This document shows, one piece after another, positions 50,975 to 61,276 of a DNA stretch of 64,000 nucleotides. The position numbers and the translations under genes are program-made. Source of the DNA: Styela clava (Eukaryota > Chordata > Ascidiacea > Stolidobranchia > Styelidae); contig NC_135251.1 in NCBI RefSeq assembly GCF_964204865.1, positions 16,058,001 through 16,122,000 on the forward strand, written 5' to 3'. Within the stretch, counting starts at the first letter, position 1; every line of letters starts with the position of its first letter. The notes under the pieces were generated by a model that was not told the DNA's origin, ran no database searches, and saw nothing but the letters and a program-made list of their open reading frames with translations.

Positions 50975-53900
50975 ATGTCCTTTGCGGCGATACGGCGTTC
51001 TATTAATAAAAAATGTTTTTCGATTGTGCTAATAAGTCTTCTGGCCATTGGACTGTGGTTTCTTGGCATCTGGGAAGGTAGATTGTCCATGTCTACCATT
51101 GAAGAAATTAGGAAAAAAGAAGAAGAGAAACCTACGCAAAACCCTGTGAATAAAACTACTCAGACAGAACTAGCAATTACTGAGAGAAAACCTAGTAAAA
51201 AAATTACACTTTCTCATGCGGAACAAGCAGAATTGGAGATTCGACTTAAGAAAGCAACTGCTCAAAAGGTAAATAGTTTTACATCAACAAATATTGTATA
51301 CGTCCAATAATGCTCTGAGTTACATTGAACTTAACTTTAATGTGCCGATTTAATATGTAATATCCTGCTGTATAACGTGGTAATAAAATATTATTACCGG
51401 ACTTTATACAATATAACGCATATTCAGGCCAAATTAGTTGGAAATGACATTTCGTACATTATAAGACAACCAATGATAAAATTGGCTTAGACGAGGTCGT
51501 ATAAGTCTATTTATAAGCAAAATCTTGATATCACGGTTTTTCTTTGTTTCGGTCATTGCAATTATATTTCACGATAAAATAGTTCTGATTTACATCCAGC
51601 AATCATAGTGACCTTTCACACGAAAATTTAGCGACCACTAGGCTACGAAAGAAGTTTCTGAGTAATGAGTACGAATCCTCCAATACTTGTCTTATATTAG
51701 AATATGCAATTGTCTCATATTATTTCTTGACATAATGGGTCGTTTGCCGGTGGCGGATAAGACAAAATACTGAATAGGTTTTTACTATCGATACAGATAA
51801 TACTTGTATGGATCAGCGGGTTTGGAGCAAAAGTTACAGCAACTGTTGATCCAAAAGTATGCGGCAACTGCATAGTCACACAAGATCGTAATTTGGTAAG
51901 AAATTAAGAAGTTATATCTGTCTGAATTGATGTGTAAATTTCAACTAGCAGTACGTAACTTTCCTCTCGCAAGTGATCAAATCCACGAGAAAATATATAC
52001 GAAAGCACATAGCGTTACGATATACTTCTTTGCCATTAGAAAAACGAGTCCAGTTATATTGCCTTTCTCTTTGTTAGTAATCACAAGACATGACTATCTT
52101 CTGTTTTTTTTTTAGTTTTCAATAACCAATACGTTTACTTCGCACATTCAGGTAGCCTGTCAGACTATTACAAATAGGCTACACGGTAGCAACCCCCACA
52201 TTTATGTATGACTGTTGCATATGCAGCAACATTCGTATGAAGCGTAATACTGTTACAACTCGGACATGACGTATTATTATGAGACTTATCCGTATTAATT
52301 TAAAAAAGAAAATGTGAAAGTTTTTTGCTCTATTATACAAGTGTAAACCGGATCCAATTCGTTAGTGTTCATTAACCACATAAATTTAAGTTTTATAAGA
52401 ATGACATTTTATGAAATTCATCTTTATTAGAAAACTCCCAAATCTGCAATATAGGTGACAGTCCACGATGTATAATGTATAATAATTTCTGGCGATTTAT
52501 TTCATATATATATATATATGCTTGATTTAGTTATAAATATTATTTCGCCCGAGGTTGTAAAGGTGCAATACTGTAGTGTATAGAGTAGACATTATAATTC
52601 ATTTCCCGTATTAATCATGAATCATTCCGGTAAATCAGAATATTTTATTCATTGATGTCGATCTAAAATGTTGAATGAGCTAAAGAATTGCATAGAATCA
52701 CATAATTCAACAGATATGTTGTTTTTTCTAAGACACATTTTTATGTATTTTGCTCCGAACAAAGCTCTGCACAAGCAGCCACTGATATGCACTTATTATG
52801 ATAGAATGTAATGACTACAAAATCGTACCCTGACAATGAAGCACTGCTAAAAAAATTTGTAATTTTATCAAAACTTTCAACAAATAAAAACACATTTGTA
52901 CATTGAGGAATCTTCGATATATCTATTTCGTACTTCAAACAAATGCTGGCATCCTCTACTGTCGTGAGTGTCCTTCCCTTCAACAATTTTGACATAGTAG
53001 CCGATTTTGTTGCATTCTAAATCATAGCTTTAACATGTGAGAAAATGATCCTCCGGAATTATATTAAATATGTATCTAACTATGAATTTTACAATAGATA
53101 GGAATATATATTCCTGGATAAAGTTTGGACATCATGTGTGGTCTAAAATCTGATTTACAATATACTCAAACACTGTATTATTTTAACACAGCTTAACGAC
53201 GAGAAGACAGGAGCCATTGTTTTACATTTTGATGCTCTGAGGCCAGATAATGTGCCGCCTACTAGGTAAGCAAAGTGTGGCATTCTACGCTGATATGCGT
53301 GGCATTAAGACAATATTGAAACACGCGCAATTAATTGATTGTTGAGTACCTGATGTTTACCTTGATTCTGCGCATGTCTTCGTAATTTGTGAATTTTCAA
53401 TAACACGCCTAATACTTGGACCTAAAAATCCGATTCATAAATATCCAAGCAATAAATTTTTGGCTTAGTCTCACATATATATAGTCTTAAAAACACATAA
53501 AGGTATATTCCAATAATAAGCTTCTGTTGCGCTTAGTTAGTTTTAGTTAGAATTGGTCATAGCATTTTTCTACCCTAGTTGACTAGATTTGACATGACTT
53601 AACAGTTAGTCCATTTTTTTGATCAGGAATCCAAATCATTTATATTTGTTCTGGGTTATGGAATCAACGATTGTCGTAGGCCGTTCTTTCGAAAAAGTTA
53701 TAAAATTCGGAGATGAGTTGCAATTCAATGGTAGTTATACCCACAGGTAAGTTGTCGAAGTTTAAGTACTGTTTCATGAATTGATATAAAACAGGAGTGT
53801 TAAACAGGCGGCCCGCGGCCATTTGGTGTGACCCCTGTCAACACTTTTCCCCCATCAAGCATAAATTCCTACTCCGACAGTTTATGTTTAAAATGGCCCT

Positions 53901-56327
53901 CACATTTGTAAAAATACATATTGATTTTCTATTCTTGATGCTGCGCGAAGTCTTTCGCCGTTTAGCCCGGTGGCTTTTTTACTGTAAGGCTAAGCTATAG
54001 AACGCTTGTTTGCAACATTATATTGAGACGTAATAATCCTTTACTTTTTAATTCGTTGCGTACATGGAGAAAATAATTGTTCATTGTGGCCCAGCTAGAT
54101 GGTTGGTTACATAGTCCATCGACAAAAAATGTTGCACACCCGTGGTATACGATATGTCATTTGATACAGTCGTAAAATATTTTAAAAAAAAATGGGGCAC
54201 GATCGGTAGCAAACCTGGTGGCATCATGTGCTATTCACGCGTATTGAAATTAATTAAATTTTTCAACTTGGATTAAAATGTTGAATAATATTCGAGGATA
54301 TCTGACTTTAGTCAGACGAAACGTTACAGAAACATATTTTTGTTGTGCGCATCGAGACTCTTAGTTTACTAGGAATAGTTGTTTTCATTCTTGCTGGAGC
54401 ATCGTTGTACCCTCCACGAAGTAGAAGTAGTTGGTCCGACAGAAACCCAATGGATTGCATAAGTTAGTGGTCAAAATTTGGTTAACTCGAGACCGCAAGC
54501 TGACATTCAATTGTTTATCTCTGTTTATACTATAGCCAATATTGAGGTCAATCCGGGTACAGAACTTGGAGTCAGCACTAGCTGTAAACAAAATTATTTC
54601 AGTTTAATACCAGAACTTTGTGCGAAACAACTGATAGTTATTTCTGAGCATACGCAACGTGTCTTATCCCGCAACATTGCGTACTTTCAGTATGGTTTCG
54701 GTCTGCAGTTATTTTACTGATCATAAACGTAATATGACAATAAAATACCGCATTCACATCATCAATACTAAGCTATCGCGTTGTTTGACAAAAAAGCAAG
54801 AACCAATTTTAACCAATTATTTTTTAACGAAAACATGGCAAAATCTTACACTTCCATTGTATTCTTTTCATTAAGGAGAGATGCAGATATTTATTCTCCC
54901 TACGGTAATGTACAATCGATGTCTGAAACTATATTGAAAGGAAACAAAATGACTCCGAAAGAATTACTTGGAATGAAGACAAAACTGGGAGTTGCAATTG
55001 TGTCAAATTGTGCGAGTACAGTGGGTGCAAAAAAGCGAGTAACAATGCTTAAGGAACTGATTTCACACGGTGTTTTGGATGGATATGGAGGTTGTTTGGG
55101 AGGTAGAAACTTTGCAAGTGGTCATCGTCGTGATTATAGACATCATGAGGAAGTAAAAAAGTACAAATTTTATTTTTCGTTTGAGAACTCTTATCATTGC
55201 AAAGGTTACATTACTGAAAAGTTTTTCGATAATGCACTTTCCGGATTTGCAGTTCCTGTTGTCTGGGGAGCTGCGAAGGAAGAATATGCAGCTATCGCCC
55301 CGCCAGGCTCTTTTATTCACGCGGAAGATTTCACTTCTATGAAAAAGCTTGCTGATTATATCAAGCATCTTGATCAAAATGATGAAGAATATTTAGAATA
55401 CTTAAAGTAAGTGTTCATATTTTTCATTGTTCTCGTTTTTGAAACTTGTTATTTTGTGTCCCACTTAGTTTACAAATAGAGAATTTGTAAACACTGACAA
55501 CCGTGCTTCGATCATTCCCGGTCAAAGTACGTGTTTTTTTATTAGTATAGAAATATAAAGTTCTTTGCAAAATAGCATTTCGTGCTGAACGTTAGAATAT
55601 ATATCACTTAAATACAATGCTTCTCTGCAAAAGCTATAATCTACATTCTACATACTGTTAGTGTAACCTTTTTTAGACTACATAAAAAAAAATGCGCAAG
55701 ATCTCTGATTATGTAGATTTCACTCCTACTCAGCTTTTCCTGTAGTCATATTGATTTGAACTGCTTCAGGGCTCAGAGCTATCGGATTTTACTGGCGTGT
55801 TTTGTACGGTTTGAGTTTCAGTATATATTGGCTTTTCACAGATCGCCGATGACACCTCCTTCCCTTTTGACATCTCCGTGAACTTGTTTTGGAAAATTCT
55901 TATAAACAAAAAACGATGTCCCAATCTTGTTAAGTTCAAACCCCGGGGTGAAGTTGACTGAGGTCAAGTCACGTACAGTTATCTTTAAGAATTGAGAACT
56001 AATTTCAAAATCATAAGAAATTTTATAGAATTCATGTATCTTTCTATAGCTATCGGCCTCTCCTTAAGTTTAATTTTCTTTATCTACAGATGGATAACGA
56101 TGAAACCAAGCGATCTACCCGAGTATGGACGTCAAACTGGATGGTGTCAGATTTGTCGAGCTTTACATGGAATCAATGTTGACGATATTTACAATCCAAG
56201 TTACGATCCAGAAAACCCAGAACGACCTTTATTCACTGACGGTGTTGCGAAGCGTATGGTTAAACCTAGTCTCACTTCATGGTTTATCGAAAGTGAAGAT
56301 CCTAAATGCTTTCAAGATCTGAATTGA
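50975..56327 (+). CDS. Alpha-1,3-fucosyltransferase (GT10), copy 2
   Basis: Same enzyme family and architecture as the gene at 40843-44446. Six coding exons: 50975-51268, 51797-51895, 53192-53265, 53627-53746, 54876-55406, 56090-56327; 451 aa, with exons 2, 3 and 4 identical in length to the paralogue. A signal anchor (FSIVLISLLAIGLWFLGIW) is followed by a charged stem rich in Lys and Glu. The catalytic region shows RRDADIYSPYG, KFYFSFENSYHCKGYITEKF, VPVVWG and PPGSFIHAEDF, and the C terminus WCQICRALHG. Introns are longer than in copy 1; intron 2 holds a minus-strand open frame (52741-52995) and intron 4 a hAT element. Start choice: the first ATG of the only frame leading into the anchor. 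Confidence 0.92.
52741..52995 (-). CDS. Hypothetical 84-aa protein nested antisense in a fucosyltransferase intron
   Basis: An intronless ATG-to-TAA frame of 84 codons on the strand opposite to the host gene. The product has a natural-looking composition (for example VEDASICLKYEIDISKIPQC and GYDFVVITFYHNKCISVAAC), five cysteines, and no signal peptide or membrane segment. I do not recognise a family. It may be a small intronless gene, a retrocopy fragment, or chance. Confidence 0.35.
   Translation of the reverse strand: MSKLLKGRTLTTVEDASICLKYEIDISKIPQCTNVFLFVESFDKITNFFSSASLSGYDFVVITFYHNKCISVAACAELCSEQNT
53792..54144. mobile_element. hAT (Charlie-like) MITE, 353 bp
   Basis: The left end CAGGAGTGTTAAACAGGCGG runs into GCCCGCGGCC, and the right end GTTGCACACCCGTG is its approximate inverted repeat. 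Flanks (ATATAAAA and GTATACGA) match at five of eight positions, so the copy is old. It lies in intron 4 of the second fucosyltransferase. Confidence 0.65.
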
Positions 56328-56525
56328 AACGATCGTTTTAAAAAGATGTCAGTGCAACTGCGAATCTGATGTTTTAAAACATGCATTATCTTTTGCTTCA
56401 ATTGCTTGAATATGCAACGAAACTATATATACAAGGCTGTATATTTCAATTCTTCTGCTGAAATATCAGCCATCGAAATTTTGCACGAACAAGCCGAAGA
56501 TCCGTTGTATACCCTAGGCCTAGAC

Positions 56526-57287
56526 CAAAGTGTGGGTTGCGACCCCAGGTGGGGTCGCCTTAAATATTTATGGAGTCGCAGAGTGTCCGGCGATGTTTTC
56601 TTCTGTTATTATTTTATTGTGTGTGTGATGTCTTGGATATTACCAAATTGGCAGTAGACAAAAATATTACTGTTTATTTCAAATTAAACGTCAGTATAAC
56701 ACAGTTTAACTATAGGCTACATTTCACACGAATAATAAGCAGGCAGACAAGAGGCAATTACGAGAAAGTAATTATGACATGTTGATCACAAATGGGTTCG
56801 CGTGAAAAAGAATGAGCTGATTGATACACAACAGTGTATAGTCCACACTTCACTAGGCCGACTAGCGATATTCCGAATTAGAGTGATATCTCTATAATAA
56901 GACTATTGTGTAACGACAATAATTTAAATTTCAAAGTAAACAGTTGTTGTGTTTTCACTGAAATGGACTATGGCCGTTGTTTTTGCTTTATTGTTTGCTA
57001 AGTTTCAAAAATAGCTGATAAACATAAAAGAATAGGTCATGTGATCAATCTTTATTTAAAGCTTGGTTTAACCGAAATAAAGTGCCAACCGAAATGCGCT
57101 GTTTGTCAAAAAGTTCTATCGATAAGAAGTTTAAGCTACCTTATGCCACAATCTCAAAAGCTCTGCGAAGAGAAGCAATCGATTAAATGTGTGATCAGTT
57201 TTTATTGGTTTTTGGGGGCGCCAATGCTCATCATACGTCATAATTTTTTGAAATGGGGTCGCGTCTTGAAAAGTTTGAAGACCACTG
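56526..57287. mobile_element. hAT-like element, 762 bp
   Basis: The left end CAAAGTGTGGGTTGCGACCCC pairs loosely with the right end GGGGTCGCGTCTTG...GAAGACCACTG. Flanks GCCTAGAC (56518-56525) and CCCTAGAC (57288-57295) are a 7-of-8 target duplication. No transposase is seen. It lies about 200 bp downstream of the second fucosyltransferase stop. Confidence 0.75.
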
Positions 57288-57544
57288 CCCTAGACTAGAG
57301 AATCATGTCAATAAAACCAAGAGTAATCAAAATATCAAAAACGAATAAAACTTGACTTGAGTTGGAGAACTTATATTTATGACCTGCAATAGTTAGTGAT
57401 GCATCGCTAAATTAGTGCTTGGAGTTTTGTAACAATTGTAACCTCAATGACAAAACATCTTGTCTGACATCGCGTTGACTCTTGATTAAGTTATCACGCC
57501 GTATGCTGTATCAATGAACACTTGAAATTTTGGTTACATTATCT

Positions 57545-57830
57545 TTGCACCCGTAAATTGCACCCAGCACATTTGTACCTGTATACTTTTGCTCTCACGG
57601 GCATTTTCACCAATGGCCAATTGTACCCATGCGTTTTCACACGCAAACTTTAACATCCACATACAGATCGCACCCATGAACATTTGCACCCTGTTCATTT
57701 GCGCACCCACGGACATTTGCACCCGCAGAAATTTGCACTCACGTGTCGGCGAGTGCAAAAGTAAACAGGTGCAAATGTCCTGGGTGCAGTTTACAAATGA
57801 ATGTAGTTGGGTGCGATTGTGTTGTCACCA
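57545..57830. repeat. Fold-back minisatellite, cluster 4 (GGGTGCAAATGT family)
   Basis: The left arm (57545-57745) holds many ACATTTGCACCC-type units, the right arm (57750-57830) GGTGCAAATGTCC and GGGTGCAGTTT units, meeting around 57746. The arms are unequal in length. Confidence 0.75.
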
Positions 57831-58169
57831 AAGTTTGGTACAATTCTTACCCCACTATCAAAACATTTTGTTGGTTTTCAACTTCGGCCAGGAATAATTG
57901 AGTTAGGTCAAAGGTTATATACCATTCCTCGTTCAATTTGAAAAATGCAAAAATAATTTCTTGAAAGCACTTTCCAAATGTCTTCGCTTCGAAATACATG
58001 ATGCTCAAAATTTATCACTCTGAAAATTCAAAGCATTTGCTGCCATTTTAAAAATCCTATAAAACCAAGGTGGCCAACCTGCTTTCGACCGCGATCGACT
58101 AAAATCTTCAAAATATCTCGCGATCGATTCCTCAAAAAACCTTGAAAATTATCCATGTATTATCTAAAC

Positions 58170-58519
58170 CAGGTGTGTGCAACCTGCGGCCCGCGGGTCA
58201 AATGAGGCCCACACGAAAATTGTGCCGCCCGCGGAGAAGCGCCATATTTGAATAGTGTGCGGCCCGCGAAACGAATTTTTAATTTAATATTTAATTTTTA
58301 ATTAGTATGTGCGAGTAACTCCAATTCCATTGCATTGCAATGCCTATATCTGAGCTTGTGCAAAGCTCAGTGCAAAGCGAACAACGCATGTCACAAGATC
58401 AATAACCAAAATTTTGTGACTGCAACTACCAGAAAGTCTATGTTAAATAAAGGCGCGGCCCGCGGTTTCACCCAGTCATTTGTATCTGGCCGTCCTGTAT
58501 TAAAGGCTGCACACCCCTG
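58170..58519. mobile_element. hAT (Charlie-like) MITE, 350 bp, nested
   Basis: The left end CAGGTGTGTGCAACCTGCGG and right end GGCTGCACACCCCTG are inverted repeats. Perfect 8-bp target duplication ATCTAAAC at 58162-58169 and 58520-58527. Sub-terminal GGCCCGCGG stretches are typical of this group. It has inserted within the 3.2-kb element around it. Confidence 0.92.
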
Positions 58520-59474
58520 ATCTAAACAGCGAATAATGAATATTCTCAAACCGTTAATGTTACATGACTGCTCAAACTTCAGTATCCAATTTATAATTTT
58601 CTTCAAGTCCGATTCTTTGCTCGCTTGGAATTAGAAAAAATTGGACATTCTTATGCCACTGCTACAGTTGCGAAAAAAATTTATCACACTACTCGTGGAG
58701 TGAGGCGATGACTTTCGCGCAGTGCAGAAATTGTTGTAGGATCGTTTGCCAGTCGAGACACACGATATTCTGCAAGTTCATTTCTAAAACTTGGCAGTAG
58801 TGAAACTTGTATTTGTTACGTAATGATATGCTCTATCGGTAGGGTTATCATATTTTTTTGACTAAAAAGCGGGACGCCTCCTGTAATTTTACATTCCCCG
58901 ATTTCACTACATAGGCCTACATTTAAAGCCACCCCGGCGGTCTTCATTGACCATATTGTCATCGAGAGTTCATGCGCATATACTCTGTCTAAATATCGGG
59001 TTCAGTTCGAAGAAAGAAATTAATGAAAATAGTCTGCTGTTTTAAAGCATTGAGAATTTACTTATTCGCCCAAGCATGCTTTTCTGTAGATAACACCTTC
59101 AAAAAGACGTTGTTCAATGTTACATTCACGTGAACGTCCGAACAGGACCAATTAGAATTGATTTTACATGTGAAACAATGTTAGCGGGAAACAACGAAAC
59201 AAACAAAATAACGCATTCACCTTCTTTGAGTATAGGCTAGCTTTGTGCTACACAGCAGCAACAGTAACGAGAACATGTTCGTGTATTATGCTGGATGACT
59301 GAACGCCAAAGCGAGACTTTTGGCTGACTCGTCGGGACGGCGAGACAAGACGCTAAAAAGCGAGACTGTCCCGCCTAAAGCGGGACGTATGGTAAGCCTA
59401 TCTATCGGGCGTGTCCATACCCAATTACTGAATGTGTACGAGTATATCGTATTTTGCGCATGTACGGTACCAGG

Positions 59475-61080
59475 CGCGCAGCCAGGATTTTCAAAATGGG
59501 GGGGGGGGGGTTCATAATCATAAATTCCCATTGCGGTCTGTAACAGTCTTGGCATTACGCGCTCGTTAAAGGGACGTCTTTTCAGCGTATAATGATTATT
59601 CTTGTCGCGTGAAATATTCAAACCCTGACAACTACAAAATTCTAAAATGTCTTTATATATTAATTTAATTGTGTCCAACGTAACTCGCGGTTGCTTCTTC
59701 TTACGTCAAAACTAAAACATTAGTTCTCTGAAATGCCACGGCGATCGGTGGACATAAAAATATGAGATAAACGGTGTATTTAATTTTAATACGTATTTTT
59801 GGAATCTTGCCAACTCGTTATCGCCGTTAGAAAAATCTCAATAACTGATATAAATTCCCGAAAAGTACAATTTTATTTCGTACAATGAAAATGCATATGA
59901 AGTATATCGTTAAATCAAAAATACATATTCATCGCCGCGATTACGCCACTTGTTAAAAGAGCCGACGTTCGCAACGAAAAATGATTTTTCTGTTGTGTAA
60001 AGTAATCAATTCGTGACCGATAAGGGCATACTTAAAATGTCTTGCTCTATTAATTTAATTGTCTTCAATTTAACCAGCGTTTGCGTCGACAAAACAAAAC
60101 AATTTTTTACAATTCACAATTTTAAAATACCTCGTCCATTTGCCGACATAAAAATTTGTGGTAACTGCCCGTCGCCTATTATATATTGTTTTGATCCATA
60201 TTTTTTCTATTTTGCAAATGCTGATTTTTCTATCGCAATGCTGACACTCCGATTATTTTTAAAGATAAAACCTCCTGAAAAATCCGTAAATCTGCTGTAA
60301 ATTCTCATGGAGTAAAATGTATTTCAGTACAATAAAAATTGATGGATATATCATCACAAACCGGGAAAAAATCGCGTTTACAACCTTGTTTAATGTTAAC
60401 ACGAAAATTTTCTACGACAATTATAAAGTAATGGATAAAGGCAAATACCACCCACAATTAACCATGTTTTGATTTTAGTGACGGTATGTTCCTAAACGGC
60501 GACCAAACATAATGTGCGCCGTAGGCACACGAAATTTTGCGATTTTGCGACTAGAAAAGCGTTTTTAGACTGTCGCGAGACTCAACAAAACTTATATTGT
60601 TTACGGTTTATTTTCAGTATTTTATAATGCCGCTTTTCAGTCAAATTTAGATCGCGGTTTTACTCCTTTTTTTGTCTTTAGAACCTCGCCACCGATGAAC
60701 GTATAATCCCTCACAAATTCACAATTTCGTGCAAAGTACAAACATAAAATAATTTTCATGTTTATCGTGGCACAAATTTATGATTTAGAAAAAATAAAAA
60801 CCGACGTAAGGGCGTTTACGGCCTAAATAACACGCTGATGAAAACATGGGCGATTTTAGCAGAAGGCAATTGCACGCTTTTTCAGTTTTCACATTTCCGT
60901 GCGAGTACAAAAATAAAATAATTATCATTGTTCCCGCGACAAAAATTTGTGATTTCAATAAACACCAATGTGAAGGGCGTTCACGGCATAAATAACATGC
61001 CAGCGTTGATGAAAACGAACGGCGATTTTAGCAGAAGGCAATTGCACGTGTTATCGGCAACTTTTTCACTTTTCAGAAAA
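59475..61080 (-). repeat. Dispersed repeat family A, copy 3 (inverted)
   Basis: Read on the minus strand it follows copy 2 (10150-11560) over most of its length, in the same order of landmarks. It has an extra internal partial duplication: GGCGATTTTAGCAGAAGGCA occurs at about 60848-60870 and again at about 61020-61042. The left edge CAGGCGCGCAGCCAGGATTTT resembles a hAT terminal repeat. Confidence 0.65.
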
Positions 61081-61276
61081 TTCAAAAGGGGGGGGGGGGG
61101 GGGTTTGACCCCGACTATATTCTTTCTGTTTCAAAACACACAACAGGCGCTGTATGAAACTCGTTCAAGACAATTTTTGGGGTATGGTATTAAATTTACT
61201 CAACTTCAGACGCGATCGACTATTCGAGACGTGGCAATCGACCGGTCGATCGCGATCGACGTGTTGGCCACCCTTG

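Larger units (their letters stand above)
58066..61276. mobile_element. Composite hAT-like element, 3.2 kb
   Basis: The left end CAAGGTGGCCAACCTG and right end GTGTTGGCCACCCTTG are inverted repeats, both followed inward by CGATCGAC-rich DNA. The flanking DNA shows only an imperfect duplication (TATAAAAC versus CAGTATAA). The interior contains a complete nested hAT MITE (58170-58519) and a reverse-oriented copy of dispersed repeat family A (about 59475-61080) bounded by two long G runs (about 59499 and 61088-61103). No intact transposase was found. Confidence 0.75.

Noticed and set aside
59286-59678. 130-codon minus-strand frame
   Set aside because: It spans a G run and the edge of dispersed repeat family A; composition follows the repeat and there is no transposase motif.
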